A stretch of DNA of 64,000 nucleotides, from NCBI GenBank assembly GCA_019914945.1, contig CM034105.1:12896001-12960000 (forward strand). Direction: 5' to 3'. Source of the DNA: Typha latifolia. Its lineage: Eukaryota > Streptophyta > Magnoliopsida > Poales > Typhaceae. The notes under the pieces are model-generated. The model saw only the letters and a program-made list of their open reading frames with translations, made no database searches and was not told where the DNA came from. Below, piece after piece: positions 25,901 to 37,506 of the stretch (positions are counted from its first letter, which is position 1; every line of letters begins with the position of its first letter). The translations under genes were made by a program, and so were the position numbers.

Positions 25901-28900
25901 TTCCGACTTGCGATGTTGATGATATATAATATTTATAGAAACGGAAGTCCAAGAAATCCGAGGAAAGATGTGGTGAGAAGATCACAGCGGTGCAAATTAT
26001 ATTAGTTCATAATCCAAATGAGGCTTGAATTAGTCCTAATCCTTGGACTTGACACAAAACTTTTGAGCCCATTGTTCAACATAAACCATTTAAGGCAACT
26101 TCGATGGAAATTTCCTTAACTTAATTTTTTACGTCTACCACGCGTCTCTTATATTAAGATAATCAAAAGTCAAAAACTTTTGAAAAAAATTATTTGGACT
26201 TTCCTTGATTTATAACCCATCCTAAGACTAAGTGTGGAAATCTTAGTTAATTTAGACTATAAACAACGACATATGCCCATTGTATGTGCTTTAATCGATG
26301 CACCCGTTACTCTTTCTTTCATCTTGCAAATATTTAACCGAGTAATTTATCCTCCTCCAAAGGCCTTGTAGACTATACGTAACTATCGCGATAATTTATG
26401 TGGAAACTGGTACCATCGATCACCAAAGCTTTGCAACTTGCAAGAAAACAATTATATTTCTTCCATTATTGCATGTGTACTGCACTGTGAAATCAACTTG
26501 TACTACCCAAAGAACTAAGGTGGCGTTCTAAATAACCCTATTCCATTAAAAATGGAGTTTAGTTGCTATGCCGATAGCTTATCACGAACTGCGGTCCTAA
26601 GCTTTACCCCACCACTTGCTATAATCTAATCATGGACTGCTATTATTCCACATCTTTATGGTTAAAGAAACAAACAAGTTTAGGTTGGAGCAGAGAAAAA
26701 GATTCCACGTACGAAGAAGCTTATTTGGCATATAATTAAATCACTGGAAAGAGAGCATATCTATTTACAAAGATACAATGACCTAAGATGCTCTTTTTAT
26801 TGTAAAAAGAGCGATAGGATTCAAGGCATGCAGAAGCATATATCCTTGTCTAAAGCTTTGTTGGGTTGAATATTTGATCTCGTGGTTTCCTAAAGCCTTG
26901 ATATTTTATATGATTCAAAGTACATCAAACATAACCTCGTCAAGAAACAAGTAATAGTTCTACAAGGTCAGAGATTGCCATTTACTAAATTGTTAATCTT
27001 TGAGCTAGCTTTATGACGTAATCGATATTGGGACCGATCCATTACGATTATTATTGCAGTGGATAGATGGAGAGAGGTTTGTTTCTATGCTTTCCTTGAT
27101 TTATTTCTTTCTGTATTCTTCCATCATTCAAAGTGCAAATGAAAGTGTCAGTGGTAATAGAGACAATGTTGAGAAGAAAAGTAAACATGAAAAAAAAAAA
27201 TCTCAACTCACGAGTACTAAAGTTCCTTTTTTTTTTTTTTCCAAATTTACTAGAGAAAATTTTAGGAACTTGTTCAGAGAAATTATTAGCTGAATTGAAT
27301 GTACATTTGTGCTATAAAGATTAAAAAAAACTAACGAAAGAAGAATGAATGATGAACCATGAGTAGAAACTTGATCCTTGCAATGGTGTAATTGTTAGTA
27401 ATTTCATGTTTTTGACATGAATTTTATTAATTTTGAGCTAAGTTTTAAGTGGGGCCCACATATTACTAATGATGGTTTAATAGTGGAATTAATTTAGCTC
27501 AAAGTGTACTTTATTGTCAAAATATTCACTTAGTCAAATCCATGAAAAGAAGTGAATGAAAATTGGCTCTAAAATGGGTATCATGGCAATTGAAAACAAA
27601 GAAAAGGAAGTTTAGTACCATATTGGATATTTGAGAAATGTTAGTATGGTATATAAGTAACAAACTTCTTATGGGCTTTGGACCCCAAAAGGGGTACCTA
27701 TTTTGTGGGTAAATATTACTATGCAACTCAACTCACACACGCGCGTCGCCCGCCCGGCTCGGTTTCGGTTTGCACGCACGGGTCAAGTCCAATTTTATTT
27801 TTTTGCCTGATACGGGTTCAAATCTGGTTTGGTTCGGGGTTGAAGTGGTGTGTCCCTTCGATGAACAGTTCAATCAGTTAGTTAGTTGAACCCGACCCAA
27901 ATGGTGCATCCCTTCACAGTGTAACTATAAATTAGTTTTGACCCGATATGGTGCATCCATTCGGTGACATTTTGCATCTTTTCGTCAAGCCCGTTTACCT
28001 CTATAAATAGGCTGTCAGTCTGCATAATTAAAACAACATCAGAGAAGAAAAACTTGGTTCATTCCTTCTAGAGTCGAGTCTGCATCCGAAAGAGAGTACA
28101 ACACAGTCCAGGTTCAATCAAGGCATTAGAAAGCTGCTTCCTTTCCAGTGCAAGGCAGTCGTTATATCCTGGGAGACCGACATCCACTGTTCCAGAAGCA
28201 ATCGGTGGAGGGCGAATTGGTCTTAAAGAGATAGTGTCTAACACTAGACTCGACTATTCAGAATTTTATATTCTGTAATCTGTAAGTTCTATATATTATT
28301 TTGATCGAATTAATTGTGACTCTTTGGAATCGATTGTTACTTCCAAACAGTAATCAATGCTGATGCTTAGCCATGTTAGTTCCTAATTTAAATGACCATC
28401 TCTAATGTATATTATACGATTGTGTCATGTTAATTAGATGTAATAATGAAATAAAAATTAGTTGCTTGTTATAATGCAACTTGGTGAAATGGAATTATGG
28501 AAGACAAAGAAGATGTTATTGTATGCTTATTATATATATGATAGCTGTTGGCTAATGGAAAATAGATGTCTATTGAATTATATATTGGAAGCAAAAGTTA
28601 TCAACTATTATAGTGATCTTGGAACCTTCTTTGGCAATATGATAAGTTCAAGAGCCTTAACAATGCTTACAAGATTATGATGACAACAAGACCAGTGTTT
28701 ACTTAATTAAATAATTTGCTCTGGGCTGTTTGGACATCTTATGGCAATAAAATTGGCGCTATTTCCAGAGCAAAATATTGCTATTAGCTCAAAGATTTTG
28801 ACGAAATAGTTGGCAAGGTTATTAGATTATGTCAGAGAATTATTTTTAGAAAGGAAAATAGTAAGAATTGATAACACAATAATACTCTAAAAACTTAATC

Positions 28901-30809
28901 TAATAAAAAATAGTAGTTTTAGTTCTTTTATATTCCAACACTCTCTCATATTTAGGCTTGAGATAAGGGATAAGAGGTTTATATCTAATTGCAAATAGAT
29001 TTGGGAGAATCAAAGTCAAATCTTCTAACCTTCATACCATAAATGTTAACTAACTATTAATTTCTTTTAAAGTCCTTTAAGTTGACAAGAACATCGATCC
29101 CGCAATACTGTTTTCAACCTGATGATTTTAATCAAGTCAATAGATAAAAAATCTATGGAGGGACAAAACGTACGAGTATATACTTGCAAAACTTGATCCT
29201 TTATGCTTAGCTATAGATGGTTATTTAATTTCTGTCATAATTTTGGTACTCCATTGTGGCTTGTTTGTTTTGAGTTTAGGAATCCCCCTCAACTAGCTTA
29301 GGGATCTGTAAACTGGTTCAGTAACTATACATATTTTTACCCTTTTTTCATATTTAATCAAGTTTATTTTGAAAAAGTCAAAATTAAGAAATAAAACTAA
29401 CTAATTGAGTTCGGGGTTTAGCCTGAAACCAAACAAGGCCTTGACAACTTTCATATTATTTATCTAGAAAATAGAAATAAAAATGATATGTAAACAATGT
29501 CTAAAGCTTATTAACTACCTACCCTAAGACAGGGTATTTTTCAGTGCTTATTATACAAAAATGTCCCCCTACATTGGTCCTAGCTCTATTAGGATTTGGC
29601 CGTAAGCTTTTCTTCTTCTTTTTTAGAGAGCTTTTCTCCCGTTGCTGACAAGCTACTCCCCTCCGTTCTCCTAGCCCGAGTGGCTAGAGAATGGGATAAG
29701 TGTTCTCCCTCTCCTTCCATTTCCTCCTTCAACTCAGTTCACTTCATTCTTTTGTTATTGTTGTTGTCGTTGTCGATTTAATGTCGCCCTCTCCTCGCTG
29801 TCATGCAACCCCGCTCTCCTCCATCTCTGCTCTATCCCCTCAATCTCTTATGTTCTTTCTTGTTGTTGCCATCCATCATCGCTTCTTCATCGCTTTTAGG
29901 TATGTCTCCTCCTGACATGATTGGATCTCAATTAGCTTCACCCCCATTCGTCGGTCCTCGAGTTTGACTATTGCTATTCAAGCTTAACCCCAGTCATCTT
30001 CTTCCCTCGTCATAGATTCATTCCTCCATGTTGTGGTTGTCGAGTTTGTCCGTTCTGTTCTTCGGCATTGTCTATTAATTATTTTTCTTTTTTTATTTAT
30101 GGTAGGTTTCTTTTGTTGGTTAAAGTTTTTGCTCTAGCCTTTTTAAGATTCACAAAACTATGTACCTTCAACAGTCGAATTGTGATAGAGTCGCACACTA
30201 ACATTAGGTCCTTTGTATTTGTGTCCTAGGGTTTGATATTCTGTATGACTTTGTTATATGCCTACTTATTATAACCAAGTAGGAGGTTTGTACTAAAGAA
30301 TTATCATTCTATTTCTCCTCGTAATTTGTATATCAATTCGTCTTCCATGAGTGCAATCTATATCTGTGGGGAAAAAAAAATATATAGGAAAACGTTAAGT
30401 GTGATTTGCAATTAGTGAAAACATAGAATCAGGCCGGTGTTTGATTAAATGAAAATTTCTCAAGATTTCAAGAACCCTTTGCTCTTCCTCTACTTGTATA
30501 TTTACTTTTCTTTCTTCCTCACCTTGTTTTAGTTTGTGATTGTGCGAATGTGAATCTCATTAATCGAAAGGAAAAGAAAAAAGGATGGTAGCTACTGCAA
30601 CCGGATGATGAACGGATCATGTTAAACTTAATTAGGAAGAGAAAAATTTGGAGTATAAACATAATATATATCTATGCAACTCACTATAGAAAATGATGTC
30701 GAGACTATTACAAGAGTAAAACACAAACATCAAATATCCCGAAAACACCACCAAAAATAATAACGATCGAAGAGAAGAACTGTTACAAGCTACAACTAGT
30801 GTTCTAGTG
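22937..30809. other. Long gene-free interval between the two convergent LBD genes
   Basis: Nearly 8 kb of AT-rich DNA contains no exon I can support. Listed separately is a probable copia-type LTR region at about 27530-28330. A short stretch near 23795-23890 starting ggggtgtaaataagtcgag looks like the end of a hAT-like non-autonomous element. A (TA)n run lies at about 23648-23672. A pyrimidine-rich stretch at 29590-29940 has open frames, but these are low-complexity Ser/Leu translations. The right end holds the 3' region of the second LBD gene. Confidence 0.55.
27530..28330 (+). mobile_element. Probable copia-type LTR or LTR fragment
   Basis: The layout reads like the U3-R-U5 of a plant LTR retrotransposon. 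There is a taccatattggatat / gttagtatggtatataag phrase, a CG-rich cacacgcgcgtcgcccgcc block, a good TATA box (ctataaatagg, about 28002-28012), and a downstream leader with cggtggagggcgaattgg. No gag-pol frame follows, so it would be a solo LTR or fragment. I could not fix TG/CA ends or a target duplication; the boundaries are rough. Confidence 0.35.
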
Positions 30810-31564
30810 TTACGCCGGAGGTGTGGAACCCAGCTCCGCCGGATACGTGTCGTCTCCTGATTCGCTCTTTGCTGGTTGGGCCCTGTGAAAGAGGGCCAAG
30901 GTGAGATCCAGGCCGACCTCCGCGTCGTACTGCTCGGATTGGCTAACATGCGAGGCGTCGACCGTCTCCACCGAGGCATCGCTGTCGTTCTCCCGGCTCA
31001 CCGGCACAACCAGACCGGCCCGCTTGAACCGGGCGCGGGACCTGGCCGCGACGCCGATGTGTGGATTCCTCGCCACGTGTCGGATGTCGCAGGTCTTCAG
31101 CGGCGGCACGGCAGCTACGGCTGTGGAGATCTGCGTGATCGACATGCCTTTCAAGACGGCTTCGACGGCGGCTTGGCAACGCTGCCAGCTTCCGGACCAC
31201 AACAACCCGACCGAGCCGTAGATCGGGTTCAAGACCCGACCACAAGCCTCGAACAACATCGATCTAAATATAGCTGAAAATAAATAAATAAATCAATTTA
31301 TCTTAATTCTATGTAACTCAAAAATTAATTAGAACGATAAATTTAATGCGTTTATATTCTACCAAAATACCGACCTGGTCGGAGATGGACGGGTCCGGCC
31401 GATATCAGATTCACGAGTCCGGCGCGGCCGTAGAATTTGGCGAGGAATAGGGTGGCGTTGGCCTGCGCCTCAGGGCTCTGGATCCACTGCAGGCACGGTC
31501 GGATGACGCAGTCGTCGCTGCATCCTTTCCGGAGTACACGGCAGCCGTTGCAGCTCATCCTCAT
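30810..31564 (-). CDS. Class II LOB-domain (LBD) transcription factor, copy 2
   Basis: Two exons, 31564-31375 and 31273-30810, encode 217 residues. Exon 1 is exactly the length of exon 1 in the first LBD gene (190 bases) and ends at the same codon phase. The N-terminus [15 protein letters not shown] with its four zinc-block cysteines, the [14 protein letters not shown] segment and the exon 2 start [20 protein letters not shown] match copy 1 nearly residue for residue. The alanine run of copy 1 is reduced to a short TAVAAV. The tail keeps the GLDLTL EAR-type motif but continues about 25 residues beyond it ([11 protein letters not shown] onward), whereas copy 1 stops soon after. The gene runs toward copy 1. 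It is presumed to be a nuclear DNA-binding repressor. Confidence 0.95.
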
Positions 31565-34400
31565 TGATGAACGTAATGGCTGCAACCGGCGAATAAAGAG
31601 GAGAATAAGAGAGTTAGGATAGAGGATGGGGGGGGTGGATAGATAATTAGTGGGGTATATAAAGCATCGGTGGGAGAGAGAGTCCGTGGATTTGGTCAGT
31701 CTGAAGACGACGAGAAGACTTGTTGAATTACGTGAATGGCCTCATTGGCGTCTAAATTTACGGTGTTGCCGGTTTGGCGGAGGATTGGGGTGAGGGTTGG
31801 GATGGTAATTTGGGGTGAGGTAGAAATCTAGAAGAAGAGGAGAAAATGGACAGAGGCGCGTGGTGGCCACGCGCACGCCACTGGTACGGGAGAGCGGAAG
31901 AAACTTGTTATCCTACTATCGGAATTCTTATCCGGCGTTCACTATCAATCATTTGGTTATTCTAGTCTTTTATCATGGGTGGAATATCACTAGGAGGAGC
32001 TGCTATAGAGTACTTGGCTACTTGCCCACATAACTTCTAAAGATAATATATGTATATGTAAGATAAAAAGAGAGTATTATTTTTTATCCATGCTTTTTAT
32101 CCTGCGACGCGGATAGAGAAAAGAGAAATCCCAGTCTTCTTGGGTCCGTACCGTCTGGGGGAGTGGTTTCTGGTTCAGTGGTTTCGCCCTTTGCTGTGGG
32201 CGGCCCTTAGCTTAATTGTTTAGAAAAATTTATATTTAACACCCCGAATTTTTTTACTCGTAGGTTAAGTTAACACAAAAACCATTTATACATACTCCAT
32301 AAAAATAAAATATTCCGTCATCTATAAATTATTATTTTAAAAATATTAAGAATATTTTCTATCTTTTTTCTTCCTTTTAGAGTATAGTGGGATTTTTAAC
32401 TCAAATTTCAAACTCCAAATATAGAGATTTGTGTCTCGGTTAGAGATACTTAAAAGGCTGCTCTAAGCCAGCATGGTGCTGGATCTCTGGTTTCATAGTG
32501 TTATGCTACTCGCTCCCATGCATGGTCCTCTAATGGGACGGGGTATGTTTGCTCGTTGAGCTCTTCTTTATTTTTTTCTACTATTATTGTGCGTGATATT
32601 CGCTTCTCAAGCTTTTTTTTATAGATTCGTAGGAGTATTCTTTGAACTACGACGGAGGTTCAAGCTAACTTTAGACTCTTTGCACTTGTGAATCGATTAA
32701 GGATATACTTTTTATCATATTTATTTATACCATGGAGCTTAATATCTTGCTTTTCTAGAAAATATTATTATATCATTAACTAAGTCTGAAACTTGTGTCA
32801 AAATATAGTATTTCTATTTTTTCCTCACAATTTATGAATCAGGGCATTGTCAGGCCCGTCACAAATGTATCAATAAAACTTTGTGCCTATGCATGTTACC
32901 TAAATATATAGTTTATTTCCCAAATATTATAATAAGACCCAAGATGTTGGAAACTATAATATTGTGAGAATATATCAAACACAAGATTTGGGCCTTTGCA
33001 AGTTCCTAGTACTTATTCCAAAAGAAAGCCCAGTAAGGAAGCCCATGGACGTACTGGGTTCAATTGATCAATTCCTTTCTTTTAGGTATGGCTAATGAGT
33101 AATGGCTGTTTGCAAGATGAGCGAATCTGGGGCATTATTAACAATGGCTAAAGTTAGGCAGAATGATGAGGCGACCCATCATCGATCACGTAGATCTGTA
33201 AATAATTCGAGGAGGAGACGACGGAGTAGTAGAGTAGCAGTACTGTGCTGTTCGGTTTCTAGGGTGTGATGCAACTGGGTGTTACTCAATACTCATGCTC
33301 ATGTTGGGGAGTGGAGCTAGCGGACAAACTAAAACCTCACAAGGAAGCAAGAGAGCAGAGAAGCAGACGAACGCAAGAAGCCAAGAAAAGGTTAGGAAGG
33401 GAGCCAAAAGACTCCAACAAGAGACGCGCAAAGCTTCAGCTTTCCGACTTCCAGCGTCTTGTTGTCAAATCGAGGAAGGAAGGGATGATGCTGGTAAGGC
33501 TATCGGAAGGTCCTTTCGTTCTTTTTATCCTTGTTTTTTTTTTTTCTTTCTTTTCTACTCATTGCCTTTGGTATTATAGGAAATGACCAAAGAAGCCTTT
33601 TTGCTATTATAACCACGCTTTATACCCAAAACCCAACTTACATATACTACTGTAAGCAAAGTACAAGCTTCTACAGCCATTAGTGAGTAACATGCATGTC
33701 TTCTAAACAACTAGATCAAGTAGTATCTATATCCTTAGAAGTCTTTGTGTTTTTTTTTTAACCATAAATATTTTGCAACCAGTTAGATGTTCTAAAACTA
33801 TAAAAACTTACAATAGGGTTAAAGGTAACTCTTTCTCTATTGTATATTTTGACAACTGCGATTGATTTATTCAATCGTTTTGAGTTGGTGTTAAAGTTGT
33901 GCATAACAGTCCTTACTATTTAATTGCTAAGCTTTAGATCCAAATCTAAACTTTTTGCTCCAATACCATATTAAATTTATAGTAATTTTCTATAAACTTA
34001 AGCTGATTATGAAACTTGGTACTGCAAACCAAACTATATATATTACTAAAACAAAACTCTCTCTCTCTCTCTCTCAGTCTCTGTGTCCGTCTGGTAGGAG
34101 ATACGAACTTCATGTGCAGAGTCACATGCAATTTAAAAACCGCATCAAAGGGAGTACAGTGAAGAGCAACCCGTCGCAAGAAGACCGCCCGTCATAAACG
34201 GCCGCGTACTCTTCCAAGCCAATGGCACTTCTGCCATTAAAACCAAACATCAAGGGCAAGCACGTAAATAACCTCCCCCCTCTGGCTCTTATGCACAAAA
34301 AGATAGCTCTTCTACTTAATCCCCCCCATCATTCAAACTCTCCATCGCCATCGCCATCGCAATCGCCATCGCCATCGCAATCGCTCTATCTCTCCAGGCA
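31565..34400. other. Intergenic, LBD copy 2 promoter to CLE gene
   Basis: The first part is the promoter of LBD copy 2. The rest has no supported exon. A 106-codon basic open frame at 33266-33586 resembles no family. A phrase like tttatatttaacaccccg near 32230 resembles the repeat at 19.5 kb. Just before the CLE start, 34345-34384 is a run of tcgccatcgcaatcgccatc-type hexamers. Confidence 0.55.
31656..31663 (-). promoter_or_regulatory. TATA box of the second LBD gene
   Basis: On the minus strand the context is atgctttatataccccac, about 95 bases before the ATG. It matches the core promoter of the paralog at 22059-22067 almost exactly. Confidence 0.7.
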
Positions 34401-34673
34401 ATGTCGTCGTCCATAGAAAGGAGAAGGAAGAGGTCTCTCTTCTTCTCCATAGCTATCCTCTATACTACGTGGGTTTGCTTCCAATACTACAAGGCAGCGG
34501 CGTTTCCGTTATTTCCTCCAAAAGCCAGCGCAAGGCCGCAGGAAGCGAAGCCCTTCGTCGGGACGCGACCCATCCCTTCCGGATTCTATGCGGGCGCCGC
34601 CGGCGGTGGCGCCAAGTTCGACGACAGCAAGCGGCGGATCCCTAGCTGCCCGGATCCGCTTCACAACAGGTAA
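34401..34673 (+). CDS. CLE peptide precursor (CLE43-like)
   Basis: A 90-residue precursor with a basic N-terminus (ERRRKRS), a hydrophobic signal or signal-anchor segment (about 13-27), a variable middle, and the CLE motif RRIPSCPDPLHN at residues 78-89, one residue before the stop. CLE peptides are cleaved and secreted as 12-13 residue ligands for LRR receptor kinases that control meristem, vascular or root growth. The motif fits the CLE consensus, with invariant P4, P7, P9 and H11, but position 6, normally Gly, is Cys. Arabidopsis CLE43 likewise lacks this Gly (Ser there), which makes it the nearest type I know. The end of the frame, acaggtaaat, is also a good splice-donor consensus, so an alternative spliced end is possible. 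A (CTG)n tract follows about 115 bases downstream. Confidence 0.9.
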   Translation: MSSSIERRRKRSLFFSIAILYTTWVCFQYYKAAAFPLFPPKASARPQEAKPFVGTRPIPSGFYAGAAGGGAKFDDSKRRIPSCPDPLHNR

Positions 34674-34787
34674 ATGACGCAAACACCCCCTCCTTAGTAC
34701 ACTGGAATCGAGTGAGAAAAGAGGGGGAGTTTTGGACATCTTGTTGGCTTTATTTTGCATCTCGTGTACAGTCGACCTGAGCCTCCT

Positions 34788-34815
34788 CCTGCTGCTGCTG
34801 CTGCTGCTGCTGCTG
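34788..34815. repeat. (CTG)n microsatellite
   Basis: About nine tandem CTG/GCT units lie 115 bases after the CLE stop codon, in the 3' region or in an intron if the gene is spliced at the stop. Confidence 0.9.
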
Positions 34816-36797
34816 GTTTGGATACTAATTGCATTTGTTTGTTTATATAAGTTTGTATACTAATTCTTGATATAGAGTTCTACTACCTCTTCAATCAATG
34901 CCAAGGATACTCTCTTATTTTATGTTTTTGAGAGGAGTGGATTCGAATCCAAGAATACTCGATCCTAAATATAATATGGCATTAGTGTCGAGATATTTAT
35001 ATATATATTTATGGTAAAAATTGTTGTTGTTTTTTTATTTTTACATTTACTTGTAAGTACTGGAGTACTGAGTTGAGAGGTTACTAAAACTAGAAGTTAC
35101 CAACACGAGTAAAGAAAGAAACAAGGTGGTGGTTGGGCATGTATGTATCTATAGAATAGTCGATTCTTGCATGTTAAATAATTGAGGGGGTGGTGTTATG
35201 TGTCTTGTCAAAGGAAGGGTCTTATCAAATCTTGTCCATATGGTGAGGAGTTGCTATTGGATAATATGTTGTCTTCCTCTTCCTTTGCATGAGATATGAT
35301 GCATGTGTTTGTAATAGTTACTTGCAATGATGGGTGCTGCTGCATTACTTCTTCTAAGAGTAGAAATGATGATATCAGTACCTACGCAACAGTACTGTTT
35401 TTCTTCTTCAAAAAAAAATAAAAAAAAAAATAAATAAATAAATAAATATATATATATATATATATCAGATTGCATAGCAAAGTTATCAAAATCTGATTAG
35501 ATATTCAGTCGGTTTCTTCACTAAATTATTGTTTTAATAAGAAAATGCTGACTAAATTGGTTCACAGAAATCTATCAGGATTGCACTCAATTGCAATTTT
35601 TTGTACAATAATAATACTAAACTGACTTAGTGATCAGTTTGTAGATTCACCACCAACTGGTCATTCAGTCTGATTCTGATACCTATAGTATATAGCATTT
35701 GCATTAGTTATTTTAGCAAAAAAAATAAATTAAATTTAGCAAATTTTCTATATGAGAGAAGCACTTTGTTGTACACATCAAGTTTACTATTTCATTCTCT
35801 AGACCATCTAAATTTTTTTCTATTTGTACTTATTCTCATTAGTTGTTTAAAAAATACTATTTTTTTAAAAAGCATTATCATTGTTAGTGAGATGAAATAT
35901 TTTTTTTTAACAAAATAGGGAGGCTAGTTTTCTTAAAATTTAGGGAATAAGTAGTCCTTTATTTTCTAAATTTTGGAGTAAAGAACGGGTTAGAAAAAAC
36001 TTTAAAAAAATACTCTTAATTAAGAGGTTTGCTGGTTTGAAAGGACCAGCATTAAATTTTTCTCAAAAAGAAAAAGAAGAAGAAAGGACTAGGATGCTGT
36101 AGTAATTAATAGGTGGTGTTGGATAAAAGGAAATGTGTATTAATTGATGGCCTTAGGTTTTCTAGGAGGTACAATCATGGCTGAGAAATAGTTGAGAGTA
36201 TCGTGAGTCAGAGAGAGATAAATGTTTGTCATTGAAGGAGAGCTCAGATTGCTTCATCTTTGCTGGTTTTCTTCTTCTCTTTTGAGGACTGAGGAGTGAA
36301 TTATACTTGGAATCTATAATGTTTCAGTCAAGTGTTAACCCAATTTGATTCCGTGATAAGATCAAACATGTTAAATGTCGATATGAGCTATGTGGAAGGA
36401 AAAGAAAGAAGTGAATATTTGGGAGTTGGAATTTATGACTTTTAACTTATCCAAACATTTAATCACAATTTGATTACTGGAAACATTTGGTCAAGGAGCA
36501 GAGTGTTTGTTAACAGAAGGGATCTCTGGTGATGAACCCAACGCATGCTGAGTAGTACTGTATTCGTATTATCTAAATCTAAAATTTGGTTCAAATTGGT
36601 CCGTTTGGGAACTTGATATTATTCCCTTGAGATTGATCTGCCGTTATCATCGCTGAGAATGTCAGTTTCAGATACTGTTTGCCGATTTGCTTCACTGTAC
36701 AAAGTTGCAAAATAACATCTAGTTGGATATGAACCATGTTGATCAAAGAGCTTAATCTTAGAATTTTCACCTAATTCAACCATCATGAGTTAGTTAA

Positions 36798-37310
36798 TAG
36801 GGATGAAAACAGGTCGGATTAACTTCTATCTCACCCGATTCAAATATAATAAAAAATGTATACTCAGACTCGAACATAAATTCAGATATATGTAAGATTT
36901 TTGAAAAGATCTGGATGGATTTGAATATGATTGGATTTTTAAAAATATTTGGATAGGGATATAGATAGAAACATGAATTGGATATAATTTTTCAAATAGG
37001 AACACGGATATCTGATATATGTTTACCCACATATTTATTTTTAATAAATTATATTTTTTAATTTGCTTATTAATGATGTGTTCGATATTATCAATTATCT
37101 CTAAAAGGGTTATAATTCAATTAAAATTCGATCTGCATCTGTTTAAGATCCAATTCGTATCCATTTAACTAGAATATAATTTTAACTTTTGCTATTTGTC
37201 TAATACCCATATTAAAATTGAACCTATCAAAATTTATTTCCGATTCAAAATTATGAATCTGGATGGGGACTAACAGTGTTCAATCCATATCACATCTGTT
37301 TTCATCCATA
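36798..37310. mobile_element. hAT-like MITE, degraded copy
   Basis: The left end is tagggatgaaaacaggtcgg and the right end catctgttttcatccata, an inverted repeat of the TAGGGGTGAAAAC type common in plant hAT-derived MITEs. The 513-base interior is AT-rich and rich in ggata/gatatg phrases, like the copy at 51740-52258. The flanking 8-mers (ttagttaa and tgagttct) match at only 5 of 8 positions, so any target duplication has decayed. Confidence 0.65.
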
Positions 37311-37506
37311 TGAGTTCTTCATCTCATTCTTCCATAAGAGTATTTATTCAAAATCCCAAGCTCCAAACAGAAGACAAACAGCCAAGAGTGAGAATAATAT
37401 TTAGATATTATTAAGTGCTTTATTAAGATCAATATCTCCTACAAACTCTTGTTTCTTTGGATACAGTACTATGCAATCGATTGCTCCAGTATTATTTCTC
37501 TCATCA

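Larger units (their letters stand above)
34674..37506. other. Intergenic, CLE to MTP, with a MITE
   Basis: AT-rich DNA without a supported exon. It contains a (CTG)n tract at about 34788-34815, a mixed A-rich/(TAAA)n/(TA)n tract at 35408-35464, and a hAT-like MITE at 36798-37310, listed separately. The last 100-200 bases are probably the 3' region of the MTP gene. Confidence 0.6.

Noticed and set aside
29596..29915. Overlapping Ser/Leu-rich frames in a pyrimidine-rich stretch
   Set aside because: Low-complexity translation, no introns or similarity. I considered a first exon, but no partner exon was seen.
30876..31277. 133-codon plus-strand frame over the second LBD gene
   Set aside because: Shadow of a GC-rich coding exon; the minus-strand frame gives a clear LBD protein with correct splice sites.
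33266..33586. 106-codon basic open frame
   Set aside because: No recognisable similarity, no splice partner, and a poly-T stretch gives its hydrophobic end. Not supported as a gene.
34925..34960. tRNA-like phrase ggattcgaatcc
   Set aside because: Resembles a T-arm, but no acceptor stem, D-arm or anticodon arm can be placed around it.
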